From Ilumatobacteraceae bacterium (GTDB lineage: Bacteria > Actinomycetota > Acidimicrobiia > Acidimicrobiales > Ilumatobacteraceae): 64,000 bases of DNA. The notes under the pieces are model-generated. The model ran no database searches. It had not been told where the DNA came from and saw only the letters and a program-made list of their open reading frames with translations. Positions 25,745 to 34,566 of this stretch are shown here, piece by piece. Made by a program: the position numbers and the translations under genes. The first letter of the stretch is position 1; each line of letters begins with the position of its first letter. The DNA lies in the NCBI GenBank assembly GCA_033344875.1, contig JAWPMO010000001.1:4489595-4553594 (forward strand). The letters are read 5' to 3'.

Positions 25745-27745
25745 TCAGGGGGTGTAGTAGCCGAACACGTCGGCGAGCACGTGAGCTCCGGTGTGGCTGA
25801 AGACGGCGAGCCGTCCGGTGTCGTCGACCGCGAGGATCGCGGCGTTCGCCCGTGTCTCGCCGGCCTCGGTGACGTTGACGTTCGACACCTCCGGTTGGTC
25901 GGAGGCGCTCGGCCATGCCGTGATGTGGCCTGGGCCCGATGGGCCGGTGACGGTGAGATTGAAGACGGCCGCGGCGGCATCGGCTGGAATGCCCGCCGCG
26001 GGTGCCACGAGCGCCGTCATCGTCTCGCGGCCGCCGATCTGGCCTGATGGTTCGGATTCCGAGCGGGTGTCGAAGGTGCGCTCGGGCGGCAGGGGCACGA
26101 AGAGGCCCGACGTCGGTTCTCCGCCGTGACCGTCGCTGGTGAAATACCCGAACACGTCGACGATCAGGTGGGTTCCGTTGTGGGGGGAGACCACGAGGTC
26201 GACGGTTCCGTCGGGGGCCACGGGTGTGATCACCAGGTTGGCGGCGGTCTGGCCCGGCTGGTCGACGTTGAGGTTCGATGTACCGCCGCCGTCGCGGTCG
26301 TGGGGCGTCACGGTCACGAAGCCGGGTCCGGTGGATTGGGTGGCGGTCAGGTTGAGTACGACTGCACTGACGTCATCGGCCGACAGGTCGGCCGCCGTGA
26401 GCACGTCGATCCGGCGGGTGTCTCCGGGTTCGACGAAACCTTCGGGCGACTCGGGGGTCCGGGTGTCGGCGACACGCTGCGGATTCACGGTGCGCATCCG
26501 ACCGGCCTGTGCCGTCTCGGACTCCTCGTAGTACCCGAAGACGTCTGCGATGAGGTGCGTCCCTGACAGGGTGTAGAAGCTGATCCGCCCTTCGACTCCG
26601 ACCGGTACGGTGACGAGGTTCGGCACGGTCTGGCCCGATCTGGTCGCGTTGACCGACGACACGGTCGGTCGAGGCGTTCCCGTGGGCCACACCGTCACGA
26701 AGCCGGGATCGACGGTTTCTGTCATCGTCACGTTCAGCACCACGGCGCTCACGCCGTTGTCGGGCACCTGGCCGATACCGGCGATCCGGAAGTCGAACTC
26801 TTCCCCGGCGCAGAGAGGCCCGTGAGGGGAATCGTCGGTTCGCGTGTCGAATGCTCGCGCCGCGTCGACGGGAACGAAACGTGATGGGCCGCCGGCAGGC
26901 TCCGCGCGTTCGGGTGGGACAGCGGACTCGTCGGCGTCGAGGTCCGGCTGGAAGCCACCCTCGCCGCGGCAGATGATGGTGCGCTTGCCGACCCACACGT
27001 ACTCCCACGGCTCGGGCACCGGCCCTTGGTCCCGCGCACCGGGCGGGTAGCTCGGCACGAACCCGTGCTGCTTGGCATTGTGGTAGTTGTCGGCGGAGAG
27101 CCAGTCGAACCCCCGTGTGTCCGCGAAGTCCGACAGGTCGAAACCCTGCATGGTGATGTCGATCGCGTAGCCGGTGTGGTGCTTCGAGTATCCCGGGATG
27201 GAGTGGTAGCGGAGAACGGAGTCGATGGCGCTGTCCGCGTCGCCGGCAGCAATCTCGGACAGTGTGTACGGGCGCCCGATCCGCGCCGTGCCCTCCGAGT
27301 CCAGCTCGGTTCGGAAGATGCCCCGTTGATCGTCGACGGAGCGGTATCCCGACACCAACTCGAGGTCGATGCCGTCGCGAGCGGCAGCGCTTCGCAGCGA
27401 GGCCCAGGCGTCGGCGACGAGGCCGTGCAGTTCCTCGCCGTCGATCCACTCGACGCCGGCGACCATCTCGGGGCGCAACTCGTAGCCTCGGCCCTCGGCG
27501 ATCGACCGGATCCGGGAGTCGGCATCGCCGTCTCCGGTGATCGAGGGTGGCGTGCCCACCGGGTCGGTGCCGGGAAGATCGAGTCCGCCGAACAGGTCGG
27601 TGAACTCGTCACCGGTGAAGACCGGGAACGGCTCCGATGCATCGACCCGACGGGTCTCCGCGGCGATCAGCAACGGCACCACGGCCGCCATGAACGCGAA
27701 GATCATGAGCCGACGACGCATGGACAGCGCCTTTCTTCGATGCAT
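25745..27745 (-). CDS. Secreted VanY-like peptidase with three C-terminal surface repeats
   Basis: A 666-residue exported protein. The signal peptide is at about residues 1-35, with an Arg-rich start and a long hydrophobic core. A D-Ala-D-Ala carboxypeptidase VanY-like domain covers about 95-260: SGYRS at 132-136, and SKHHTGYAID at 187-196 giving zinc ligands His189 and Asp196. The catalytic Glu245 is in PEPWEYVW, but residue 248, where the family has the third zinc ligand His, is Glu. Three repeats of about 117 residues follow at 289-406, 419-535 and 549-664. Each starts with an FDTR/ADTR motif, has VVLN(V/L)T, and ends HLIxDVFGYY. Both ATG 27745 and ATG 27721 have a purine-rich ribosome site; the longer form is given. 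Confidence 0.85.
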   Translation of the reverse strand: MHRRKALSMRRRLMIFAFMAAVVPLLIAAETRRVDASEPFPVFTGDEFTDLFGGLDLPGTDPVGTPPSITGDGDADSRIRSIAEGRGYELRPEMVAGVEWIDGEELHGLVADAWASLRSAAARDGIDLELVSGYRSVDDQRGIFRTELDSEGTARIGRPYTLSEIAAGDADSAIDSVLRYHSIPGYSKHHTGYAIDITMQGFDLSDFADTRGFDWLSADNYHNAKQHGFVPSYPPGARDQGPVPEPWEYVWVGKRTIICRGEGGFQPDLDADESAVPPERAEPAGGPSRFVPVDAARAFDTRTDDSPHGPLCAGEEFDFRIAGIGQVPDNGVSAVVLNVTMTETVDPGFVTVWPTGTPRPTVSSVNATRSGQTVPNLVTVPVGVEGRISFYTLSGTHLIADVFGYYEESETAQAGRMRTVNPQRVADTRTPESPEGFVEPGDTRRIDVLTAADLSADDVSAVVLNLTATQSTGPGFVTVTPHDRDGGGTSNLNVDQPGQTAANLVITPVAPDGTVDLVVSPHNGTHLIVDVFGYFTSDGHGGEPTSGLFVPLPPERTFDTRSESEPSGQIGGRETMTALVAPAAGIPADAAAAVFNLTVTGPSGPGHITAWPSASDQPEVSNVNVTEAGETRANAAILAVDDTGRLAVFSHTGAHVLADVFGYYTP

Positions 27746-27945
27746 GGCGAGAGCTTCCTTTCTCTGGACGAAACCGAGATGTGCGTTCTTCGCAGGGCTG
27801 ATCTCGTGGCCGCCAGCCGTCGCCTACCCGAAACGGGGGTCGCGTCAATCATCGACACTCACCCGCGCAGGTTTGCGGTCGACCGTTGCCTCGGAACGAG
27901 TCGGCACGCGGCCACCACGACACCCCCACGAGGGGCCGCCTGTCG

Positions 27946-28710
27946 TCAAGCCTGCGGCGAGAGGTTCACTTCGATGCGGTCATAGTGGATCGAGGTTCGT
28001 CCTTCGAAACCCGAGTCGGTTCCCACGAACAGCCAGAGATTCCCCTCGTCGTCGGTGGTTGCCTCGATGGCGGCCGAATGTTCGACCATGGCGAAGGGCG
28101 GTCGGTCACTGTCGAGGGCTTCCTCGCAGGGGATGCCGTTGGCGACGTCGCCGGCGATCACAGCCGCCGGCCCGGCCTGCGACTGGTTGCCCTTGTCGAC
28201 GCTGAGGCGTACGTCGCCGTCGCTGTTGACCGGGAGAGGTTCCTCGGCGGTTGCGCCCACCTTCAACCAGACCGACTCGCCCGGAGCGCCGCCGATCCCG
28301 GCACAGCCTGTCGGGGCGTCGGACGCGAACTCCACCGTGTAGCCGATCTCGTAGTCGGTCGACGGCTCGAGTCCGTCGTCTGGTCCGACCTGGCGACGGA
28401 GAAACATGAAGACGTCGTCGGAGGTGTTGGTCGCGGCGAGGTGGACGAAGCCATCGGCGGCATCGAAGCCCGGGGGTGCGCTTCCGGTCTCGGACAGGAA
28501 GTCGTCGGGCCGGGTGGCTTCGCTGAAATCGCTCATGTCCGAAGCCCAACCGTCCGAGCCGTTCTCGAAGTCGTCGACGAGGGTGACGTCCCCGCCGGGT
28601 CCGGAAGTGGTCGTGGAACCGTTCGTCGAGTCGTCTTCGTCGCTACACGATCCGATCACCACCGCACTCAGGGCGATGGCGATCACGGCTCGTCGACGTC
28701 GTGCTGTCAT
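27946..28710 (-). CDS. Lipoprotein of unknown function
   Basis: A 254-residue protein with a lipoprotein signal: Arg-rich start, hydrophobic core and a lipobox ending VVIGSC with Cys22. A Ser/Thr/Gly-rich linker follows. The mature part (about 45-254) begins with VDDFENGSDGWASD, a pattern seen at the start of carbohydrate-binding-like jelly-roll domains, and contains TSIHYDRIEVNL at its end. A cell-surface binding role is possible. It lies upstream of the VanY-like gene on the same strand with a 200-base gap and is divergent from the DinB gene. Confidence 0.78.
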   Translation of the reverse strand: MTARRRRAVIAIALSAVVIGSCSDEDDSTNGSTTTSGPGGDVTLVDDFENGSDGWASDMSDFSEATRPDDFLSETGSAPPGFDAADGFVHLAATNTSDDVFMFLRRQVGPDDGLEPSTDYEIGYTVEFASDAPTGCAGIGGAPGESVWLKVGATAEEPLPVNSDGDVRLSVDKGNQSQAGPAAVIAGDVANGIPCEEALDSDRPPFAMVEHSAAIEATTDDEGNLWLFVGTDSGFEGRTSIHYDRIEVNLSPQA

Positions 28711-28896
28711 ACGACTGGTGTACCCAGACCGGTCGGCACCGATACGCGACCAGGGTGCTCCGACGGCAACGGTGCCGCACGTACGCCGTCTCGCAACAGG
28801 TCGGTGAGGACGGGACCTCGCACGCGAGGGCGAGGTCGGAGCGTGGGTGGTCCGAGGGTGGGAATCGTCGTCGTCGAGGAGTGTCAGAATGCAGCG

Positions 28897-29628
28897 ATGA
28901 CGGTCTACTCCGGTACCGATGAGTTCGAGGGTGCGACGTTCGTCAGGACGAGCTTCAAGGGCGCCACCGTCAGATCGTCCGACGTCAGCGGCGTGACGAT
29001 GCGCAGCGTCGAGGTGAACGGCCTCGACATCGACAGCCACGATCTGTTCTTCGGCAGCCTCATCGTCAACGGCGTCGACGTGGTGCCGTTGGTCGACGCC
29101 GAACTCGACCGACAGTTCCCCGGTCGCGAGCTCCAGAAGGCGCAGACGCCCGAGGGCCTGCGGGACGGCTGGTCCGCGGTCCAGGCCGCGTGGCACACGA
29201 CGATGACCGACACCCCGCCGCACCTGGTTGATGCCCACGTCGATGACGAGTGGTCGCTGGCCGAGACACTGCGTCACCTCGTGCTGGCGACCGACGCCTG
29301 GCTCCGCGGCGGGATCATGGGGATCGAGCAGCCGTTCCACGAGATCGGTCTGATCTTCACCGGCGCGGCCGACATGGGTTTCGACACGTCGATCTTCCGG
29401 GCCGACGAGCCGGCCTTCGAGGACATCCTCGCGGTACGAGCCGGGCGGCAGCAGATGGTGACCGACTTCCTGGCCACCGCCACGCCGGAGCTGCTCGCCG
29501 AGGAGCGCGACAACCCGTGGGGCGGCGGGGACTGGCATCCCACTGTCGGCGACTGCGTGCGCGTGATCCTCGAGGAGGAGTGGGCGCACCTGCGCTACGT
29601 CCAACGAGACCTCGCCCTCGTGGGGTGA
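28897..29628 (+). CDS. Pentapeptide-repeat/DinB fusion protein
   Basis: A 243-residue protein. Residues about 8-60 have a pentapeptide-like beta-helix rhythm (FEGATFVRTSFKGATVRSSD). From about residue 85 it is a DinB-type four-helix domain, with DEWSLAETLRHLVLATDAWL as the first metal-binding helix and VRVILEEEWAHLRYVQRDL as the last. Such fusions occur in Actinobacteria, and the enzymatic role is not known. ATG 28897 is chosen because the repeat starts seven residues later. It converges with the ACT gene across a strong hairpin. Confidence 0.85.
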   Translation: MTVYSGTDEFEGATFVRTSFKGATVRSSDVSGVTMRSVEVNGLDIDSHDLFFGSLIVNGVDVVPLVDAELDRQFPGRELQKAQTPEGLRDGWSAVQAAWHTTMTDTPPHLVDAHVDDEWSLAETLRHLVLATDAWLRGGIMGIEQPFHEIGLIFTGAADMGFDTSIFRADEPAFEDILAVRAGRQQMVTDFLATATPELLAEERDNPWGGGDWHPTVGDCVRVILEEEWAHLRYVQRDLALVG

Positions 29629-29669
29629 ACGGAGCCCTCGGCCCGCCGTCGACATCGACCGACGCCGCG

Positions 29670-29699
29670 AGCTCGTCCTCGACGTCACGAGGACGAGCT
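29670..29699. terminator. Bidirectional hairpin terminator between convergent genes
   Basis: Bases 29670-29681 and 29688-29699 form a perfect 12-bp stem with a 6-base loop. The hairpin is centred in the 80-base gap between the DinB stop (29628) and the ACT-protein stop (29709), so it can serve both strands. No T-tract follows on either strand, as is common for actinobacterial terminators. Confidence 0.7.
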
Positions 29700-29708
29700 G
29701 CGACCGAC

Positions 29709-30248
29709 TTACTCGGCGGGATCGTCGTCGGTGAGATCTTCGACGTCCAGGGCGATGCCCGAGCTGGACGCGAGCTCACCGAGCGAATCGAGCACGGCAT
29801 CGAGGTCGGTGCCGACCGGCACGGTCATCTGGACGGTGATCTCGAACCGTGAGCCACCATCGGTCCCGGGCAGATCGGTGACCGTGCCCAGCCGCGAAAT
29901 GCTGATGCCGTGGGCGCCGATCGCCGAGGAGATCTCGTGGACGACGCCGGGGCGGTCATCACCGGTGAGCCGCAGCCGCACCTCGTCGGTGTCCGGGACG
30001 GCGGTCGGTTCTTCGACCTGCTGGGCGGTGACGTGCAGACCCTGGTCGCGGAGCACGAGCAGGTTGGTGAGGAGCTCGTCGACCCGGTCGTCGCCGACTT
30101 CCACGACGACGACGCCGGCGAACGTCCCGCCGATCTCGGCCAACTCGCTGCGCTTCCAGTTGCCGTCGTGGAAGCGAACCACGTCGGCCAACGAGGCGAC
30201 GACGCCCGCCCGGTCGCGCCCGATGATGGTCAACACCAGTTCGATCAT
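29709..30248 (-). CDS. Double ACT-domain protein (GcvR-like)
   Basis: A 179-residue protein made of two ACT domains: residues 1-80 (ELVLTIIGRDRAGVVASLADVVRFHDGNW) and about 88-170 (RLRLTGDDRPGVVHEISSAIGAHGISI). This is the layout of GcvR, which in enterobacteria controls glycine cleavage gene expression. ACT domains bind amino acids, usually glycine or serine. A link to the glycine/one-carbon genes at 4-10 kb is attractive but only inferred. The gene stands alone and ends at the hairpin shared with the DinB gene. Confidence 0.88.
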   Translation of the reverse strand: MIELVLTIIGRDRAGVVASLADVVRFHDGNWKRSELAEIGGTFAGVVVVEVGDDRVDELLTNLLVLRDQGLHVTAQQVEEPTAVPDTDEVRLRLTGDDRPGVVHEISSAIGAHGISISRLGTVTDLPGTDGGSRFEITVQMTVPVGTDLDAVLDSLGELASSSGIALDVEDLTDDDPAE

Positions 30249-30328
30249 CCCGCCACTATGTCATGCACGGCTCGGCGAGGAGCCAGGCGCCCGTCGTCCG
30301 GGTGGGGTTCATTTCGACCCCTCGTCGG

Positions 30329-31801
30329 TCAAGCGAGGCCGGCCGTGGAGCCGGCGAGCCTCACGGGGCGGCCGCAACAGTCGTTCGCCAACAGTTCCGC
30401 CATCGTGTCGGCATCGGTCGACTCGGCCCAGTGGCGGCTGCCCGCCGGGTCGAGGCATGCGAGAATCGCCCGTTCGGGCTGCATGTTGCGGTCGAATGTG
30501 ACCGTGTAGGTCTCGAGCGTCGCGCGGTCCACCGGTGCGGAGGGCGACGGACGTGAGGGCAGCGCGTCGACCTCGGCCTGGGCGTCGGTCGTGCGGAAGC
30601 CGACGGCGGGTGGTTCGCCCGACAGCACGAGCGCGCTGTGGTTCGTGAACACGCCGCCGTTGCCGGTGAGCAGGGCGCGCTCGGTGGGAGCATCGCGCAG
30701 CAGCCGAACGGCACGGGTCAGCGGGAGGATGCAGTAGCAGTTGAGCGGACCGGCGGCGAACGTCAACCCGCCGGTGATCGTGAAGTCGCGGGCGGGGTCG
30801 ATGCCGAGCTCACGTTGTGCGAGCTGCACGGCGACGGGGAAGCACGAGTACAGGTCGATCAGCGCGCAGTCGTCGTGGCCGATCCCGGCCAGCTCGAGGG
30901 TGCGGGAGCCCGACACGCGCATGCCGGGTGTCTCGTCGAACGCCCACCGGTTGGTGGCGTGCCACTCGTCGGCGACCCCCACGCCCGACCACGGGAAGAT
31001 CCAACGATCCGACGGAACGCCCGCGGCCCGGGCGGCCGCCACCGAGCACATGACGACCGCTCCACCCTGGTCGACGTTGAGGTTCGACGTCATCAGCTTC
31101 GGGTACGGGCTCGCCACCGGCCGATTCGACTCCGACTCGGTGGCGATCGCCGCGGCGTCGAGCGGGGTGCGGCTCCACGCGTCGGGGTTGTCGGCGGCGA
31201 CCAGGCTGGCCCGAGACCACAACCCCGCGATCCGCATCCGGTGCTCGTCGAGATCGTCGCCGAGGCGGTGCCGGAGCGCGGTCTCGGCCATCGCGTAGAA
31301 CCGTGAGACCACGTTGACGCCGATCTCGTTCTCGACCTCGGCGAACATGTCGCGTTCGTTGCCGAGCAGCTCGTCGGGCGCCGCATCGTCGCGCTCGGTG
31401 AGGTAGTCGGTGGTCGTGCCGCGAGCCCGGTCGCTCCGGCGGGTACGCAGTGACTCCGCGCCGCACACCACCGTCGTGTCGATCTGGCCCGACTGGATCC
31501 GGGTCGCGGTGTCGATGACGAGGTCGTACAGCTGGTTGCCGCCCGAGGTGGTCATCGTGGTCCGTGCCGTCGGCGTCCCGATCCGCTCGGCGACGAGTCG
31601 GCCGGGATCTCGGTACGGCCAGACACCCCACACGACCCGGACGTCACCGATCGTCGGTCGGACGGCGGCGGCGGCGGTGGTGTCGGTGAGCGCCTCCTCG
31701 ACACACCTGGCCATCAGGTCGATCGGTTCGCACCCGTAGTCGCGGTCGTTGATCTGCCCGGCCCCGATGATCACCGGGGTCCGCGGGTCGACGCGGCTCA
31801 C
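30329..31801 (-). CDS. Thiolase-like protein lacking the usual nucleophilic cysteine
   Basis: A 490-residue thiolase-fold protein of the acetyl-CoA acetyltransferase-like group seen in mycobacteria and relatives. The N-terminus PVIIGAGQINDR and the C-terminal GLTFAAGPLNCYCILPLTRA, LLTGNGGVFTNHSALVLS fit the family. At the position of the nucleophilic Cys in thiolases, residues 81-90 read TTMTTSGGNQ, so the nucleophile is absent and a normal ketothiolase reaction is unlikely. A GTG start overlaps the stop of the upstream PhyH gene by four bases, so the two are translationally coupled. The function may be hydrolytic, structural or in a specialised acyl-CoA chain. Confidence 0.82.
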   Translation of the reverse strand: MSRVDPRTPVIIGAGQINDRDYGCEPIDLMARCVEEALTDTTAAAAVRPTIGDVRVVWGVWPYRDPGRLVAERIGTPTARTTMTTSGGNQLYDLVIDTATRIQSGQIDTTVVCGAESLRTRRSDRARGTTTDYLTERDDAAPDELLGNERDMFAEVENEIGVNVVSRFYAMAETALRHRLGDDLDEHRMRIAGLWSRASLVAADNPDAWSRTPLDAAAIATESESNRPVASPYPKLMTSNLNVDQGGAVVMCSVAAARAAGVPSDRWIFPWSGVGVADEWHATNRWAFDETPGMRVSGSRTLELAGIGHDDCALIDLYSCFPVAVQLAQRELGIDPARDFTITGGLTFAAGPLNCYCILPLTRAVRLLRDAPTERALLTGNGGVFTNHSALVLSGEPPAVGFRTTDAQAEVDALPSRPSPSAPVDRATLETYTVTFDRNMQPERAILACLDPAGSRHWAESTDADTMAELLANDCCGRPVRLAGSTAGLA

Positions 31802-32682
31802 GCCTGGTCGCTCGACAGTTCGTCGACGAATCGTCGGTGGTGGCCCGATGTGTCGGCGACGTCGGTGATCGCCAACTTCGTCCGCTGCTCGCCCCGCAGC
31901 ACGGCCAGCGGATCTTGCTGGTCGCCGACGTAGCCGAGCGCGAAGGCGCCCTCCTGGTACCCCATCATCTTGAGCAGTTCGTCATCGAGTCCACGGGCGA
32001 CCTCGGGCGAGCACGCGAGGTACTGGTTCTCCTCCTGGCGCACCCAGCCGACCGAGTAGGTGATGTTGACGCCGCGCCTGACCGAGGTGCTGCGGTTGGC
32101 CCCGCCGCCGTGGATCACCTTGCCGTCGTAGAACAGCACGCTGCCCCGGGGCATCTCCGCCTGCGCGGTCTCGACGACGGCCGCCTCGTCGTCGGGCATG
32201 GCGGAAGTGCCGGGGGCGATGTGCGTCGCCCCGTTCTCCGCGGTGAAGTCGGTCAGCGCCCACATCGTGTTGCACTGGACGTGGTACTCGGGTGGGAACG
32301 GGAAGAAGTCGAACGCCATCTGGTCGCGATGGAGCTTCTGCTGCGTCTCATCGGGCTCGATCGAGATGATCTGCGTCAGGTGCAGCTGCACCGAGGTGAC
32401 GTGGTCGAGGAACGCCCGCACGGTGCCCACCACCGTGGGGTGCATGATCAGCTCGCGCGACGTGGGGCACCGCTCGATCAACTGCCCCGTGCGCCGGGTG
32501 TGGCGCCCGTCGTACTCGTCGCGCCCCGCTGCCGACGCGTCGATGTACGGCGCCGCCTCGGCGTCGAGCCGGTCGAGTGTGGCGTCGTCGGCGAGCCCTT
32601 CGACGATCGCGTAGCCGTGCGTCCGGAGGTGGCTGGAGATGCCATCGACAGGAGTGTCGGGCGGAAGTCGATGCAGTCCCAT
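31798..32682 (-). CDS. Phytanoyl-CoA dioxygenase (PhyH) family protein
   Basis: A 294-residue Fe(II)/2-oxoglutarate oxygenase. The metal triad is visible as His and Asp in KLHRDQMAFDFF (about residues 125-136) and a later His in KVIHGGGANRS (about 208-218), followed by an Arg for 2-oxoglutarate. PhyH members hydroxylate acyl-CoAs or small molecules such as ectoine. ATG 32682 is preferred because the upstream in-frame extension is low-complexity. It is coupled by a four-base overlap to the thiolase-like gene, which suggests a shared acyl-CoA pathway, and it is divergent from the YdjC gene. Confidence 0.9.
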   Translation of the reverse strand: MGLHRLPPDTPVDGISSHLRTHGYAIVEGLADDATLDRLDAEAAPYIDASAAGRDEYDGRHTRRTGQLIERCPTSRELIMHPTVVGTVRAFLDHVTSVQLHLTQIISIEPDETQQKLHRDQMAFDFFPFPPEYHVQCNTMWALTDFTAENGATHIAPGTSAMPDDEAAVVETAQAEMPRGSVLFYDGKVIHGGGANRSTSVRRGVNITYSVGWVRQEENQYLACSPEVARGLDDELLKMMGYQEGAFALGYVGDQQDPLAVLRGEQRTKLAITDVADTSGHHRRFVDELSSDQA

Positions 32683-32740
32683 GGCGGCATCGTAGGCGTC
32701 GGGTCGGTGAGCGATCTCGCCGGAGCGGTACCGTCGTCGG

Positions 32741-33610
32741 ATGACCAGGATGGTGATCCACGCCGACGACGTCGGCATGTGTCACGGCGCGAACGCCGCC
32801 TTCGTCGAGCTTGCTCGGAGCGGCGTGATCTCGGCGGGGTCGGCGATGGCGCCCTGCCCGTGGTTCCCCGAGATCGCGGCGCTCGCCGCCGACGACCCGA
32901 CGCTCGATGTGGGCGTGCATCTGACCCTCACCGCAGAGCAGCGGGGCTACCGGTGGGCCCCCGTCGGTCGTCATCCTGCGTCTGCGGGGCTGACCGACGA
33001 CGACGGGTATCTGTGGCGCTCCGTGGCCGAGGTTCGGGCCAACGCCCACCCGGACGCAGTCGAGGAGGAGTGGCGCGCGCAGATCGAGCGGACGCTCGCC
33101 GCCGGCGTCGACGTGACCCATCTCGATGCCCACATGGGTGCTGCCCTCGCGCCCGAGTGGTGCGACCGGTACGTCGCGCTCGGCATCGACTACGACGTCC
33201 CGGTCCTGATCACCGACACGCTGGGCGTGTACGGCCCCAACGACCACCTCGCGGGCGTCGGCGAGCAGCAGTTCGAGCCGTTCGTCGTAGCGGCCCGCTC
33301 GGCGGGCATGCCGGTGTTCGGTCGGGTACTCGAGACGGATTTCTCGCGGCGGCGCGGCGCTCCGCAGAACTATCCGGCGATGCTCACCTCGGCGACCGAG
33401 GAGTTGGTGTATTGCGCGTTCCACCCGTGTCGGCCGGGCCCGGGTGAGATCGAGGCGATCGAACCGGACGCTCATCACGTGCGCGTCGACGAGTACGAGT
33501 ACTTCGGGACCGCCGGGTGGCGACGGTGGTTGGACGCCTCACCGATCGAGGTGATCGGCATGCGCTCGCTGCGCGACGGCTGGCGGGATGCCCGCCGAGG
33601 GTCGGACTAG
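32741..33610 (+). CDS. YdjC/ChbG family carbohydrate deacetylase
   Basis: A 289-residue protein of the YdjC fold. Metal-binding residues are in VIHADDVGMCHGANAAF near the N-terminus (Asp9/Asp10 pair and a His) and in VGVHLTLT and THLDAHMG further on. ChbG, the characterised member, removes one acetyl group from chito-oligosaccharides. Its last codons overlap the stop of a small convergent gene by four bases. No sugar transporter or regulator is nearby, so the substrate is open. Confidence 0.9.
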   Translation: MTRMVIHADDVGMCHGANAAFVELARSGVISAGSAMAPCPWFPEIAALAADDPTLDVGVHLTLTAEQRGYRWAPVGRHPASAGLTDDDGYLWRSVAEVRANAHPDAVEEEWRAQIERTLAAGVDVTHLDAHMGAALAPEWCDRYVALGIDYDVPVLITDTLGVYGPNDHLAGVGEQQFEPFVVAARSAGMPVFGRVLETDFSRRRGAPQNYPAMLTSATEELVYCAFHPCRPGPGEIEAIEPDAHHVRVDEYEYFGTAGWRRWLDASPIEVIGMRSLRDGWRDARRGSD

Positions 33611-33858
33611 ACCTGCAGCTTGCTCAGGAGCTCCTGCTTGGTCTCCTCGAACTCGTCGAACTCGATCTTGTCGTCGGCGAAGTCCTGGTGGAGCTTCTCG
33701 AGCTTGGCCATCACGTTGCCGGCATCGACATCGGGGGCCGGAGCATCGGCAGATTCGGCCGCTTCCTCCTGGCGCTCCTGCTTGCGCGCCTCTTTGGCCT
33801 TCTTCTTCTCGGCCCGCGCCATCTCCCGCTGTCGTTTCTGGAACTTCGCCTGGCTCAT
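33607..33858 (-). CDS. Small highly charged helical protein
   Basis: An 83-residue protein that begins with a Lys/Arg/Glu-rich helix (residues 3-35), followed by an acidic Pro/Ala linker and a second helix, VMAKLEKLHQDFADDKIEFD. It ends KQELLSKLQV. A ribosome site (GAGTTCC region with GAGG upstream) and the tail-to-tail overlap with the YdjC gene support it as real. I know no family for it. Nucleic-acid or ribosome binding is possible from the charge only. Confidence 0.72.
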   Translation of the reverse strand: MSQAKFQKRQREMARAEKKKAKEARKQERQEEAAESADAPAPDVDAGNVMAKLEKLHQDFADDKIEFDEFEETKQELLSKLQV

Positions 33859-34047
33859 TGGAACTCCTCGCTCTGGTCTCAGGCCGGTACGACCAGCCTG
33901 GAGGGGATGAGCGGCAGCACCTGAGGGTGTCGACCCTACCAGTGGCCCTGCCAGAGTTGGTCTCGGGGCAGTGGTGAGGCCGTGGTGTCGAGGGGTCGAC
34001 CGCTACGGTTCGCGGGGCCGAGAGCGCGGCCCGACGGGAGGACTGAC

Positions 34048-34533
34048 ATGGGCATCATCGACGATCGAATCGCAGACCTGGGGCTCGAACTGCCACCTGA
34101 GATCGTGCCCCCGCCGGGTGTCGTCCTGCCGTTCGCGTTCGTTCGTGTCATCGGTGACCGGGCGGTCTTCTCGGGTCACGGGCCGCAGTCGCCGGACGGC
34201 TCGGTGGCCGGCCCGTTCGGTCGCGTCGGCGACGACGTCACGGTCGACGAGGCCTACGCTGCTGCGCGGCTGACCGCCCTGTCGATCCTCGGGAGCCTCC
34301 GTCGGGAGCTGGGTGACCTCGACCGCATCGCCGGGTGGGTCCGGGTGTTCGGCATGGTGAGTTCGGCGCCGGGATTCGACCGGCAGCCGGCGGTGATCAA
34401 CGGGGCATCCGACCTCCTGATCGACGTCTTCGGACCCGACGTCGGCGCGCACACCAGGAGTGCGGTCGGCATGGCGGCGCTGCCGTTCGGCATCCCGGTC
34501 GAGATCGAGGGCGAGGTCGCCCTCCGCCGATAG
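34048..34533 (+). CDS. RidA/YjgF-like protein
   Basis: A 161-residue protein of the YjgF/YER057c/UK114 superfamily in the longer form with an N-terminal IDDRIADLGLELP helix. RidA proteins hydrolyse reactive enamine/imine intermediates made by PLP enzymes. The GHGPQSPDGS segment sits where RidA has its SGQ-containing loop, and the catalytic-arginine region is less clear. The ATG is preceded by GGGAGGACTGAC, a strong ribosome site. Confidence 0.85.
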   Translation: MGIIDDRIADLGLELPPEIVPPPGVVLPFAFVRVIGDRAVFSGHGPQSPDGSVAGPFGRVGDDVTVDEAYAAARLTALSILGSLRRELGDLDRIAGWVRVFGMVSSAPGFDRQPAVINGASDLLIDVFGPDVGAHTRSAVGMAALPFGIPVEIEGEVALRR

Positions 34534-34566
34534 TGGGCGTCCCGTCGTGCGTCTAGTGTCCAGCCG

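Noticed and set aside
27886-28896. Upstream extension of the DinB gene to a 580-codon frame, and a matching extension of the lipoprotein on the other strand
   Set aside because: Each extension only covers the other strand's gene; both true starts have recognisable N-termini (lipobox and pentapeptide repeat).
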